From a bacterium (GTDB lineage: Bacteria > UBA9089 > CG2-30-40-21): a stretch of 15,070 nt of DNA. Positions within the stretch are counted from its first letter, which is position 1, and every line of letters starts with the position of its first letter. The position numbers and the translations under genes were made by a program. This document shows, piece after piece, positions 1-6,566 of the stretch. The notes beneath the pieces are model-generated. The model searched no databases. It was not told the DNA's origin and was given only the letters and a program-made list of their open reading frames with translations. The DNA lies in NCBI GenBank assembly GCA_018814245.1, contig JAHIZN010000122.1, positions 1 through 15,070 on the forward strand, written 5' to 3'.

Positions 1-215
1 GTAACTACTCAGGTATACAGAATTCAGGAGTCAGAATTCAGAATAGCTCCAGAGTAAGCCTATAAATTCCATTATCTCTCTCTCAATATCCCCATATTTC
101 CTGCGAAAACTATCATAGCAGGTGTTTTCATTCTGACTCCTGACTCCTGAATTCTGTATTCTTGCTGTCTAAGTAGCTACAAATGTGCTTAAAATAACAA
201 TAGCTGAGTAGTTAC
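1..215. repeat. Small element with 12-bp terminal inverted repeats and nested internal inverted repeat
   Basis: Bases 1-12 (GTAACTACTCAG) are the exact reverse complement of 204-215. Inside them is a second inverted pair of a different word: the arm at about 16-45, built from two copies of CAGAATTCAG-like text with GGAGTC between them, and its partner at about 130-163, which contains TGACTCC twice. The outer right arm runs over the stop codon (212-214) of the neighbouring minus-strand gene, so that gene ends inside the element. The left end coincides with the window edge, so the element may extend further. No coding sequence is seen in it. Confidence 0.6.
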
Positions 216-1063
216 CTTATTTCAATTATTTCCTTGGATTTATTCGTTGGTAAAAAATTTTCACCAGTAATCACCGATTTTCCTGTTTTTTGTTCAAGAG
301 CTTTTCTTGCATCTTTAGCGATTTTCCCGCCTTTTTTGGCTGGCAGCTTATTTTTTTCTAATCCTTTCGTGTTCATGTTTTCAGCAATCTGTCTTGTGGA
401 TAGCTCCGCAAGTGCGGTAAAGATAAGCTCCGCTTCGCTCATATGGTCTCGCAAATTTTGAGTTTTTAAGCCTTTCAATTCTTTATGATCTCTTACAGAT
501 AAATCACTCCATTCCTGATGAATTATATTGGTTAAAATCGCAAATTCTTCACCTGCTTTTACTTCATTCTCTTTCCAGTAATCTGTTAGTTTATTTCGGG
601 TTTCCTGTCCCATCATTCTTTGCTGAATCCACTTTTCGCTTCGTCCCTGCTTTTGCCAATATTCGCGGCTGCGATTCAATGCTTTTTCGGGATCAGTCAT
701 TTCCTGCATTCTTTCATAGCCGACTCTGGCAAGCCAAAGTTTAATCGGTTCTGCTTTTTTACTAGGAACAGATTGAACCAAACGCAATATGGCTTCCACA
801 TCCGCTACATCAGTTTTATAAGATTTCCCATCAGCCGACGGCAATTTCAGTTTGTCACATTTTGTGACAAACTCACTTCCCTCATTTTCGAGACGATTTT
901 TCAGGGTAGTCCAATAACTTTGAGCTTTTTTAAAATCTTTTTGTTCTGTCAACGCCGCAATAATATCAATAACGGAAAAATACCATTTTTCTTTATTTTC
1001 ATCATAAACCCGGCGAATCTTAAAATTTTCAAACACAGTGAGTGAATCTATATTATTTTGCAT
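212..1063 (-). CDS. Bro-N domain / DinD-like protein (283 aa)
   Basis: The N-terminal part (about residues 5-115) looks like a Bro-N/phage antirepressor-type domain: an FENFKIRRVYD-like opening, a WYFSVIDIIAAL stretch, and a DVEAILRLVQSVPSKKAEPIKLWLA stretch typical of this family split over about residues 85-110. The rest resembles DNA-damage-inducible protein D: a conserved middle region with EYWQKQGRS and a Lys-rich C-terminus ending in a TGKSVITGENFL motif. The start at 1063 is chosen because AGGAGGA lies at 1077-1071, seven bases upstream; an in-frame ATG 17 codons upstream (1114) has no such site. Members are often found in phage, plasmid and defence-like contexts, but the molecular function here is unknown. 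It is not part of the dsr cluster: it is on the opposite strand and separated by a broken toxin module and ribE. Confidence 0.72.
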   Translation of the reverse strand: MQNNIDSLTVFENFKIRRVYDENKEKWYFSVIDIIAALTEQKDFKKAQSYWTTLKNRLENEGSEFVTKCDKLKLPSADGKSYKTDVADVEAILRLVQSVPSKKAEPIKLWLARVGYERMQEMTDPEKALNRSREYWQKQGRSEKWIQQRMMGQETRNKLTDYWKENEVKAGEEFAILTNIIHQEWSDLSVRDHKELKGLKTQNLRDHMSEAELIFTALAELSTRQIAENMNTKGLEKNKLPAKKGGKIAKDARKALEQKTGKSVITGENFLPTNKSKEIIEIR

Positions 1064-1299
1064 ATCAAATTCCTCCTTTTGAAGGATACTACACCGGCAG
1101 TTGTTGCCTTGCAATCTACCGGCGTTTCTATTTCGCGGTAATATTAATAGTTAATATAGATAAATAGTTAAAAAGCCCGATCAGCACGCACACCCCTTGA
1201 TTTCTGACTCTTGATCTTCTGTAAATTCTCCGTGTCTTTGTAGTAGTATCTTAATGCTTGTTTGCCATCTTCCGTTCTCTTGCAAGGCTAATGCTGCGG
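1064..1299. other. Non-coding spacer between the Bro-N gene and the antitoxin-like gene
   Basis: No plausible gene is seen. It holds the ribosome-binding site and leader of the Bro-N gene (minus strand). About 1090-1125 contains an imperfect inverted pair (ACCGGCAG at about 1092, CTACCGGCG at about 1117). An AT-rich block at 1140-1175 could hold the Bro-N promoter, but no clear -35/-10 pair stands out. At 1293-1314 there is a 7-bp hairpin (GCTGCGG / CCGCAGC) across the stop codon of the downstream minus-strand gene; it lacks a T-run, so it is not called a terminator. Confidence 0.5.
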
Positions 1300-1572
1300 C
1301 TAAACTACCGCAGCAATGAGTTTACTTCGCATATCGCCGCCGCTTTTCTCGCGGTCAGGTTGAGATAGTTGTTCGGCAATATTTTCGTAAATTTTCATTG
1401 CAGTTCTGCTTATTTCTTCAATACTTTGATCTTCCCACAATGTTCGTTGCCATTTTGTATAGTCGAATGGTTCTCGTTGAATAAGAGCAATAAATCTCTC
1501 GGCTCCTACGCTTCCCAACGATTTTGTAAGGGATTGAACTCCGTTAATTTTAATTTCTGTGTCAGTTATCAT
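1300..1572 (-). CDS. Small antitoxin-like partner of a PIN toxin (90 aa)
   Basis: This short, mainly helical protein opens with MITDTEIKINGVQSL and has a central segment RFIALIQREPFDYTKW followed by IEEISRTAMKIYE. Small proteins with this REPFDYTKW / EEIS pattern are commonly seen next to PIN-domain genes; I recognise the pattern but know no gene symbol. Its ATG (1572-1570) overlaps the TGA of the PIN gene (1571-1569) in an ATGA overlap, so it was translationally coupled to that gene in a two-gene unit with the toxin first. Since the PIN gene has lost its 5' end, how this gene is now expressed is unclear. The antitoxin role is inferred from size and context only. Confidence 0.6.
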   Translation of the reverse strand: MITDTEIKINGVQSLTKSLGSVGAERFIALIQREPFDYTKWQRTLWEDQSIEEISRTAMKIYENIAEQLSQPDREKSGGDMRSKLIAAVV

Positions 1573-1963
1573 AAATATACCTCTTTAATAAACCCAATTG
1601 GATCAATGACCGAAATTTCTTCTATTGAATTGTTCCTATATAAAATCTTATCATCAGTTGTCAGAAAATAATTACATTCGGCAAATATGGCACATGATAT
1701 ATGCAGAGCGTCTTTGCTGCGTAATCCAATTTGATTCAATTTCTTCGCTTTATCTAAAATCATATGATTTTCTTTAATCTTAATTACAGCCTGTTCTTTC
1801 CAATCAAGGATAGCTTTCCTTCTTTCTTCGAAAGGATTTGCCATATTTTCAGCCTCAAGAACATACGACCACACAAGTTCAAATTTTTTTCTCAAAATAT
1901 CATCTTGGACCCTCAATTTGGCCTCTGTTTCAAGCATAATTCGTATTTGGGACTGATCATCAA
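1569..1963 (-). pseudogene. PIN-domain ribonuclease toxin, 5' end replaced by a repeat fragment
   Basis: The genuine PIN sequence starts at about 1963 with DDQSQIRIMLETEAKL and runs to the stop. Late PIN motifs are intact: SKDALHISCA carries a conserved acidic residue, and FLTTDDKIL is the typical final strand. Intact members of this family begin with roughly fifteen residues that hold the first catalytic Asp (a strand, then paired cysteines, then RPxDDQSQ). Here those residues are missing: upstream of DDQSQ the DNA is repeat element 1964-2147. The frame stays open through the repeat to an ATG at 2039, giving a 156-residue chimera whose first 27 or so residues (Cys/Gly-rich) are repeat-derived. 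The first active-site Asp is therefore absent and the nuclease is probably inactive. Overlap with the downstream antitoxin-like gene is 4 bp. Confidence 0.7.
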
Positions 1964-2147
1964 CCTGTCTCTGCCCCACCAATAAGCGACCACAAGGGTC
2001 GCAGCTACAAGGATTCCCACACACAACAATCGATTGCAATGTAGCTGCAGGGCTTGTCCCTGCTTAACGGACACCCACAAGGAGGGAGCCTCTCTGGCAG
2101 GGATGTCCCTACAAATGATTATACGACAAGTTAAAGTTGACACGACA
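1964..2147 (-). mobile_element. Truncated copy of the TGTCGTGTCAAC-ended MITE-like element
   Basis: Read on the minus strand from 2147, this begins with the terminal repeat TGTCGTGTCAAC and follows the complete copy at 14751-15043 closely through GTTAAGCAGGGACAAG and GTAGCTGCGACCCTTGTGG to GGGGCAGAGACAGG at 1964. There homology stops abruptly and PIN coding sequence begins. Compared with the full copy it lacks about 18 bp internally and the entire last third (about 90 bp), including the second terminal repeat. It is inverted relative to the full copy. No transposase is encoded. Short frames in both copies translate to similar hydrophobic peptides (…VAATLVVAYWWG…), but most differences between copies change the amino acid, so this is not taken as a gene. 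Confidence 0.75.
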
Positions 2148-2190
2148 CTGCTCACCAACAGCAATTCTGTTTTGCTTTCATATCAAATAC

Positions 2191-2814
2191 TTAACAGAAT
2201 CCATGTTCAGCCATAAAATTATTAGTTAATCCTTGTTTTACAGGCTGAATAAGCCTTTCTACATATTTCCCCATAACATCTGCCTCCAAATTTGCCAGAT
2301 ACCCTGTCTGTCTCAAAAACAGTGTAGTCTGCTGAGCGGTATGCGGGATAATACACACAGAAAAGATATTCCCAACAATATCAACCACAGTCAGGCTGAT
2401 TCCATCGATACAAACCGACCCTTTTTTGATAATATATCGGCTTAAATCATCAGTGGTTGAAAATTTCAAAACCAATGATTCAGCATCCATCTTTTTTTCA
2501 ATCAACCTTATTGTCCCATCAATATGCCCTGTTACCAAATGTCCGCCCAGTCGGCTTTCTAATTTAAGAGCCCTTTCCATATTGACTTTATCGCCAGGTA
2601 TCAGGTTTTGAAGATTGGTTAATCGCAGGGTTTCAGGGGATACATCTGCAGAAAAGGAATCCTTATTTACCTTAGTTGCGGTAAGACATGTTCCATTAAC
2701 AGCAACACTATCTCCACATCTCAAGTCAGAAATGATTATTTCTGCATCAATTACCATGGAGCATGATGTTTTTTGTCTTATTGTTCCAATCTCTTCAATA
2801 ATTCCAGTAAACAT
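2191..2814 (-). CDS. ribE: Riboflavin synthase, alpha chain
   Basis: Cytoplasmic enzyme for the last step of riboflavin synthesis: dismutation of two 6,7-dimethyl-8-ribityllumazines. The 207-residue protein has the expected length and two tandem lumazine-binding barrels. The first opens with the hallmark MFTGIIEEIG (residues 1-10) and contains SVAVNGTCLT and the substrate-site run GGHLVTGHIDG. The second contains the matching GSVCIDGISLTVVD. The C-terminal helix ends in the usual EHGF motif. The ATG at 2814 is required for the family's MFTGI start. No ribosome-binding site precedes it; a promoter lies directly upstream (see 2825-2853). It stands alone and is divergent from dsrC. Flavin supply is compatible with the flavoenzyme DsrL nearby, but no functional link is shown. 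Confidence 0.95.
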   Translation of the reverse strand: MFTGIIEEIGTIRQKTSCSMVIDAEIIISDLRCGDSVAVNGTCLTATKVNKDSFSADVSPETLRLTNLQNLIPGDKVNMERALKLESRLGGHLVTGHIDGTIRLIEKKMDAESLVLKFSTTDDLSRYIIKKGSVCIDGISLTVVDIVGNIFSVCIIPHTAQQTTLFLRQTGYLANLEADVMGKYVERLIQPVKQGLTNNFMAEHGFC

Positions 2815-2824
2815 ATTGGAAATT

Positions 2825-2853
2825 ATTATACATTATTCGATGAAGAAAGTCAA
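2825..2853 (-). promoter_or_regulatory. sigma70-type promoter of ribE, giving a probably leaderless mRNA
   Basis: On the minus strand, TTGACT (2853-2848), a 17-bp spacer and a perfect TATAAT (2830-2825) are followed by the ribE ATG only 10 bp later. Transcription normally starts 6-8 bp after the -10 box, which leaves 2-4 bases of leader or fewer. The absence of a Shine-Dalgarno sequence before this ATG agrees. No FMN riboswitch-like sequence is present. Confidence 0.7.
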
Positions 2854-2976
2854 TCAAAAATATTACGACTGTTAGCCCAATTACTGACCCATTACGCAAA
2901 AAGACGCATTCCGCAACAGCCTGCCGAGTATTAATTTTATTTATTAAAAATATGAATATGTATTGAAAAATTCAAT

Positions 2977-3005
2977 TTGACATATTAAAAATTTCATGAT
3001 ATTAT
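2977..3005 (+). promoter_or_regulatory. sigma70-type promoter of the dsr cluster, with candidate operator dyads
   Basis: A perfect -35 TTGACA (2977-2982), a 17-bp spacer and TATTAT (3000-3005) predict a start near 3012 and a leader of about 49 bases before dsrC. Two dyads touch it: ATTGAA-AAA-TTCAAT at 2962-2976 abuts the -35 box, and TGATAT-TATT-ATATCA at 2997-3012 covers the -10 box. Either could be an operator; neither has FNR half-site spacing. AAGGAGG at 3044-3050 is the dsrC ribosome-binding site. An additional GGGAGGA at 3026-3032 has no start codon after it. Confidence 0.7.
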
Positions 3006-3060
3006 TATATCAGTAATTTTTTTTTGGGAGGAAAAAATAATTTAAGGAGGATGCTGGATT

Positions 3061-3393
3061 ATGAATTTTGAGTTTAATGGAAAGTCTTATGAAACCGATG
3101 AAGATGGGTATCTGCTGAATCTTGAGGATTGGTCCGAGGATGTAGCAGGCTATCTTGCCAAAACAGAAGAGGTTGAGATGACACCTGCCCATTGGGAAAT
3201 CGTGAATTTTTTAAGAGAATATTATAATGAGTACCAGATTGCTCCAATGATCAAGATATTGATCAAGGAGATGAAGAATAAGTTTGGTCCGGAAAAGGGG
3301 AATAATGCCTACCTTTATGAGCTGTATCCGTCTGGACCAGCCAAACAGGCGTGTAAGATTGCCGGGCTGCCAAAGCCAACGGGGTGCGTGTAG
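3061..3393 (+). CDS. dsrC: DsrC, sulfur-carrier protein of dissimilatory sulfite reductase
   Basis: DsrC is the physiological co-substrate of DsrAB: sulfite-derived sulfur is left as a trisulfide between its two C-terminal cysteines and then reduced by DsrK of the membrane complex. The 110-residue protein has the family's usual length and opens with the typical TusE/DsrC strand and a YLLNLEDWSEDVA segment. Both reactive cysteines are present in the flexible tail: Cys98 and the penultimate Cys109, in ACKIAGLPKPTGCV. TusE-type relatives lack the upstream Cys98, so this is a genuine DsrC. The ATG at 3061 is preceded by AAGGAGG at 3044-3050 (10-base spacing). It is the first gene of the cluster and is read from the promoter at 2977-3005. 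Confidence 0.96.
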   Translation: MNFEFNGKSYETDEDGYLLNLEDWSEDVAGYLAKTEEVEMTPAHWEIVNFLREYYNEYQIAPMIKILIKEMKNKFGPEKGNNAYLYELYPSGPAKQACKIAGLPKPTGCV

Positions 3394-3436
3394 TAACAAC
3401 ATAGAGAACGGCTCAGCTGTTTTATTTTATTGCAAG

Positions 3437-3492
3437 GTAGCCGCAGGCTTTAGGCTGCGATATTTTACGCAAGGATATAAGCCTGCGGCTAT
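3437..3492. repeat. REP-like palindrome in the dsrC-dsrM spacer
   Basis: An inverted pair (GTAGCCGCAGGCTTTA at 3437 and ATAAGCCTGCGGCTAT ending at 3492) closes over a second, inner pair (GCTGCG / CGCAAG) with TATTTTA in the loop. A related element with the same core text (GCG-TATTTTACGCAA, then AAGCCT) is found in the dsrB-dsrD spacer at 12326-12437. The remainder of the spacer (3394-3436 and 3493-3637) shows no gene. The palindrome lacks a T-run, so read-through from dsrC to dsrM is possible. Confidence 0.7.
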
Positions 3493-3637
3493 CACTGATA
3501 ACTGAGGCATTACACATGAGAGGAGTCTGACAAGGGTTCATTGATTGATTGACACCCTTTGCAGCTCTTCCGCTGTATTCCGTAACAACCTGTCGGGACA
3601 GTTAATTTACTGCCATGACACAAAAGAGGATGAAAAA

Positions 3638-4357
3638 ATGCTGTCAACATTATATACCTTTTTTGCTTATTTTGCTATAGTGATCTTTGTTTTCGGTATC
3701 TTGTGTAAGATATGGAAATATGCTATTATTCCAAATCCGCTCAAGATACCCCTGACACCTGCCCCAACAAATGCTATTGGTGTCGTCATTCGTATGATCC
3801 TTGATGTGGCATTTTTTAAAAGTTTATTCAATAGCAACAAGTTTACATGGCTTGGCGGGGTCGCCCTTCATCTTGCCCTTTTGGTTGTAGTTGCCAGTCA
3901 TATCAGATTTTTTATCTCACCAGTACCAGAACCAATCATGCTTCTTCAAACCTTTTTACAGAGCATTGGTATGTTTATTGGATTGCTTTTTATCATGCCC
4001 ATTGTTTATCTCTTTATTCGCAGGGTGTGGGTTGACAGAACCCGTTTTATTTCCATATTTGCTGATTATTTTGTTCTTATCCTGCTCTTTCTCATCGGGT
4101 TATCCGGTATAACCATGAAATATCTCATCAGACCGGATCTGGCAGCAGTCAAAACATTTATCCTTGGGCTAACCTCATTTTGCCCTGCACCAATACCGAC
4201 AAATCCTATATTCATCACCCATTTTACACTGATATTAATACTTTTGATATATTTCCCATTCAGTAAGTTGATGCATAGCAGCGGAATATTCTTTAGTCCC
4301 ACGAGGAATCAGATTGATAATCCGAGGGAAAAGCGGCATGTTAATCCGTGGGGATAA
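3638..4357 (+). CDS. dsrM: DsrM, cytochrome b subunit of the DsrMKJOP complex
   Basis: Membrane cytochrome b of the NarI type that exchanges electrons with the menaquinone pool and passes them to DsrK. The 239-residue protein has five to six hydrophobic helices (about 3-24, 72-92, 105-127, 140-162, 172-182 and 190-208). Four histidines fit the two b-heme ligand pairs of NarI: His78/His88 in helix 2 (10 apart) and His195/His213 around the last helix (18 apart). The C-terminus GIFFSPTRN…HVNPW is characteristic of DsrM. ATG 3638 is chosen because AGAGGA lies at 3625-3630 and hydrophobic sequence follows at once. An in-frame ATG at 3545 would add 31 polar residues without a good ribosome-binding site. 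The length matches the short DsrM form rather than the longer Desulfovibrio one. Confidence 0.9.
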   Translation: MLSTLYTFFAYFAIVIFVFGILCKIWKYAIIPNPLKIPLTPAPTNAIGVVIRMILDVAFFKSLFNSNKFTWLGGVALHLALLVVVASHIRFFISPVPEPIMLLQTFLQSIGMFIGLLFIMPIVYLFIRRVWVDRTRFISIFADYFVLILLFLIGLSGITMKYLIRPDLAAVKTFILGLTSFCPAPIPTNPIFITHFTLILILLIYFPFSKLMHSSGIFFSPTRNQIDNPREKRHVNPWG

Positions 4358-4394
4358 GTAACTCAACTAAATCAGGATAGAAACAGGAAAATCT

Positions 4395-4860
4395 ATCCGC
4401 AGATTACACAGATTACACAGATTACACAGATTAGTACTTTACTCGTGAAATTCTTGCTTTTTGTGCAAGAAAATTTACAATATTATCGCTAATTATATGT
4501 TACGCAATGGGTTAGATGTGTGGGATTTTACTTTGTGGTATTTCACCCCACACATGCCACAAGCAAGTGCAACACTATTACAGGGAAAGAGCCACAAAGG
4601 GTGTAAATTCTTAAGATGAACCCTCATCAAGCTCATCTTTACCTTATTATTGTTGTAATTATTCTCCCTAAGATATTTACACCCTTTGAGGTTCTTTCCC
4701 TTTCCGTTGCAATAGCTGTTGGCTAATAAGTTTCTTTCGTAATTTACTACACATCCCTTTTGGTTTCGGCTTGTCCGAGTTAGGGAATATCAAGCAAGAT
4801 CGATAAGAGAGATCCTATGAGTTATTTTAATCTGTGAAATCTGCGTAATCTGCGGATTAT
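4395..4860. repeat. Composite inverted repeat filling the dsrM-dsrK spacer
   Basis: The 525-bp gap between dsrM and dsrK contains no gene. Its outer arms are 4395-4433, which starts ATCCGCAGATTAC and continues as a 9-bp tandem (ACAGATTAC about four times), and 4827-4860, its imperfect reverse complement ending CTGCGGATTAT. Inside sit a hairpin (ATGTGTGGG at 4516-4524 with CCCACACAT at 4547-4555) and the 118-bp element at 4583-4700. The same outer word family recurs in the dsrP-dsrA spacer. Confidence 0.75.
4583..4700. mobile_element. 118-bp MITE-like element, copy 1
   Basis: The ends are near-perfect inverted repeats of about 32 bp: GGGAAAGAGCCACAAAGGGT… on the left and, read from the right, GGGAAAGAACCTCAAAGGGT…. 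A second copy lies at 7116-7231 with about eight differences. The centre holds a smaller AAGATGA / TCATCTT pair. It is too short to code for anything and has no clear target-site duplication. Such an element would need a transposase supplied from elsewhere. Confidence 0.72.
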
Positions 4861-4882
4861 CTTGAAGAGAGGTTAAAAGATT

Positions 4883-6385
4883 GTGGCAAAGGAAAAGATA
4901 GATGTTCCAGAACTTACAGGCAAAATAGAGATCCCACGGATTGCACCCGGGGCATCCCTTGCTCACCAGCATCATAAGGCAAATGAACAGTTGCTTACAG
5001 GGCTTGGCTATCCTTCAACCCTTGTTGAAAATTGGCAGGAAAAGGCAATTGCATCGATGAGTGAGCTGCTGAATAAGTATAAATCACTGAAGCTATACCT
5101 TGATATTTGTGTCAGGTGCGGGGCATGTACAGATAAGTGTCAATTCTTCCTTGGTACTGGCGATCCAAAGAATACGCCTGTTGGCAGACAGGAGTTGTTT
5201 AGAAAAATCTATCGCAGATATTTTACACCAGCCGGGAAATTGCTTGGAAATTTGGCTGGGGCTGAGGATTTTACTGAAGGTATGTTAAAGGAGTGGTATG
5301 CTTATTTCCATCAGTGTTCCCAGTGCCGCAGATGCTGTGTTGCCTGTCCTTATGGGATAGATACAGCTGAAATTTCTATGGCTGCCCGTGAGATAATGCA
5401 TTCCATAGGTCTGGGTACAAAGTATGTGGATGAGATTGTGCTCAAGGTGTTTAATATTGGCAATAACCTTGGGATGCAGCCCAAGGCAATCAAGAGCAGC
5501 CTTGATTTTTGTGTGGATGAGATGAAGGAGGCTCTTGAGGAAAAGGGGATAATGGATGTTGATGTAAAAATACCCATGGATGTTGAGGGGGCAGAAGTAT
5601 TGCTGGTTGTTCCCTCGGCTGATTTCTTTGCCTCTCCTCATATCGAGTCGCTTTTGGGTTATGCCAAGGTGTTTCATCAGGCAGGCATAAGCTGGACACT
5701 TTCATCGTATGCGTCTGAGGCAGGGAATTTTGGTATGTTTATGGGCAGCTATGATGGGATGAAAAAGGTTGCCTCAAGGATAGGACAGGCTGTGCAAGAT
5801 CTCAAGGTAAAGCGATTAGTTATTGGCGAGTGCGGACATGCGTATCGAATTGCCTACAGCTTCTGGAATACCCTGATTGGTCCGTTTGATACCCTTGACC
5901 CAAGGTATCCAGTGCCTCAACACATTTGCGAGTTTACCCATGACCTGATTAATCGCGGGGCATTAAGGCTTGATAAATCAGCCAATGATGAGTTTGTGGT
6001 TACATACCATGACTCATGCAATGTTGCCCGGGCAACCCGAATGGGTGATATGCCTGGCGGTCAGTTTGAGATACCAAGACAGATAATTAAGGCGTGCTGC
6101 AATAAGTTTGTGGATATGCCGCAGGAGACTATCAAAGAAAATACCTTTTGCTGCGGCGGCGGTGCTGGGCTGTTAACCGATGAGATGCTTGATATTCGAG
6201 TAAAGGGTGCTATGCCGAGAATGCAGGCATTAAAGCAAGTGGTAGATTCCCATGGTGTAAATTTCTTTGCCCTTATCTGTGCTATCTGTAAAGCACAGTG
6301 TACCAAGGTGTTTCCCATGTATGGATTTCCCATGGATATGGTTGGCGGGGTGCATCAGTTGGTGGGTCGAGCTATTGTGCTTTAG
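4883..6385 (+). CDS. dsrK: DsrK, HdrD-like catalytic subunit of the DsrMKJOP complex
   Basis: Cytoplasmic iron-sulfur protein, related to heterodisulfide reductase HdrD, that is thought to reduce the DsrC trisulfide with electrons from DsrM. The 500 residues contain two classical [4Fe-4S] motifs: Cys76/79/82/86 (CVRCGACTDKC) and Cys145/148/151/155 (CSQCRRCCVACP). A CCG-type domain follows, with Cys379, Cys405-Cys406, Cys423-Cys424 (FCCGGGAG) and Cys466/Cys469, which in HdrD-type enzymes binds the special catalytic cluster. The start is GTG at 4883, with AGAGAGG at 4866-4872; the first in-frame ATG lies far inside the protein. No signal peptide is present, which fits the cytoplasmic side where DsrC is. 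A 525-bp repeat-filled spacer separates it from dsrM, although the two products form one module. Confidence 0.95.
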   Translation: MAKEKIDVPELTGKIEIPRIAPGASLAHQHHKANEQLLTGLGYPSTLVENWQEKAIASMSELLNKYKSLKLYLDICVRCGACTDKCQFFLGTGDPKNTPVGRQELFRKIYRRYFTPAGKLLGNLAGAEDFTEGMLKEWYAYFHQCSQCRRCCVACPYGIDTAEISMAAREIMHSIGLGTKYVDEIVLKVFNIGNNLGMQPKAIKSSLDFCVDEMKEALEEKGIMDVDVKIPMDVEGAEVLLVVPSADFFASPHIESLLGYAKVFHQAGISWTLSSYASEAGNFGMFMGSYDGMKKVASRIGQAVQDLKVKRLVIGECGHAYRIAYSFWNTLIGPFDTLDPRYPVPQHICEFTHDLINRGALRLDKSANDEFVVTYHDSCNVARATRMGDMPGGQFEIPRQIIKACCNKFVDMPQETIKENTFCCGGGAGLLTDEMLDIRVKGAMPRMQALKQVVDSHGVNFFALICAICKAQCTKVFPMYGFPMDMVGGVHQLVGRAIVL

Positions 6386-6414
6386 GAAGCTTTCAGCCGT
6401 CAGTGGCAGCACTA

Positions 6415-6533
6415 TCTCGAATCTCGAATTGCGAATCGCGAATTGCGAATCTGAAGAAACAGAGCAGAATTGCGAATTGTGAATCTGTTCCATTTTTGCA
6501 GATTCGCAATTCGCGATTCGCGATTCGAGATTC
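6415..6533. repeat. Inverted repeat of GCGAATTGCGAATC words in the dsrK-dsrJ spacer
   Basis: The left arm (6415-6455) is a string of near-repeats of TCGAAT and GCGAAT ending in CTGAA. After a partial extra copy at 6465-6486, the right arm (6499-6533) is its reverse complement (TTCGCAATTCGCGATTCGCG). The whole can fold as one long hairpin with arms of about 35 bp. The same word family fills the dsrO-dsrP spacer. The spacer has no gene, and the dsrJ ribosome-binding site follows about 20 bp after the right arm. Confidence 0.8.
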
Positions 6534-6566
6534 AGAAATTTGCCTTGCTGAACTGGAGGAATCAGA

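Noticed and set aside
620..1045. 141-codon plus-strand frame opposite the Bro-N gene
   Set aside because: It lies entirely antisense to a recognisable protein and has a Phe-rich composition typical of antisense shadows.
1293..1314. Terminator at the end of the antitoxin-like gene
   Set aside because: The 7-bp stem crosses the stop codon and has no following T-run on the minus strand.
1913..2164. Minus-strand 83-codon frame and the similar 72-codon frame at 14818-15036, both with a VAATLVVAYWWGR-like segment
   Set aside because: They are translations of the two copies of the same non-coding repeat. Most base differences between the copies change the amino acid (F/S, F/L, N/D, H/R), so there is no sign of selection on a protein, and no ribosome-binding site is present.
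2962..2976. FNR/HcpR box before the dsr promoter
   Set aside because: Half-site spacing is wrong (odd centre, no TTGAT-N4-ATCAA), so only a generic dyad is reported.
2815..3060. FMN riboswitch in front of ribE
   Set aside because: The interval lacks the conserved RFN words, and the ribE promoter leaves no room for a leader RNA.
3545..3637. Upstream in-frame ATG that would lengthen DsrM by 31 residues
   Set aside because: The extra residues are polar and unlike DsrM, and AGAGGA sits directly before the ATG at 3638.
4400..4433. 9-bp tandem (ACAGATTAC) as iteron-type replication origin
   Set aside because: It is one arm of an inverted repeat with a partner at 4827-4860, the family recurs before dsrA, and no replication gene or DnaA box cluster is nearby.
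6415..6533. Possible CRISPR array from repeated GAATTGCGAATC words
   Set aside because: The units are short, irregular, lack constant-length unique spacers and are arranged as an inverted pair. No cas gene is present.
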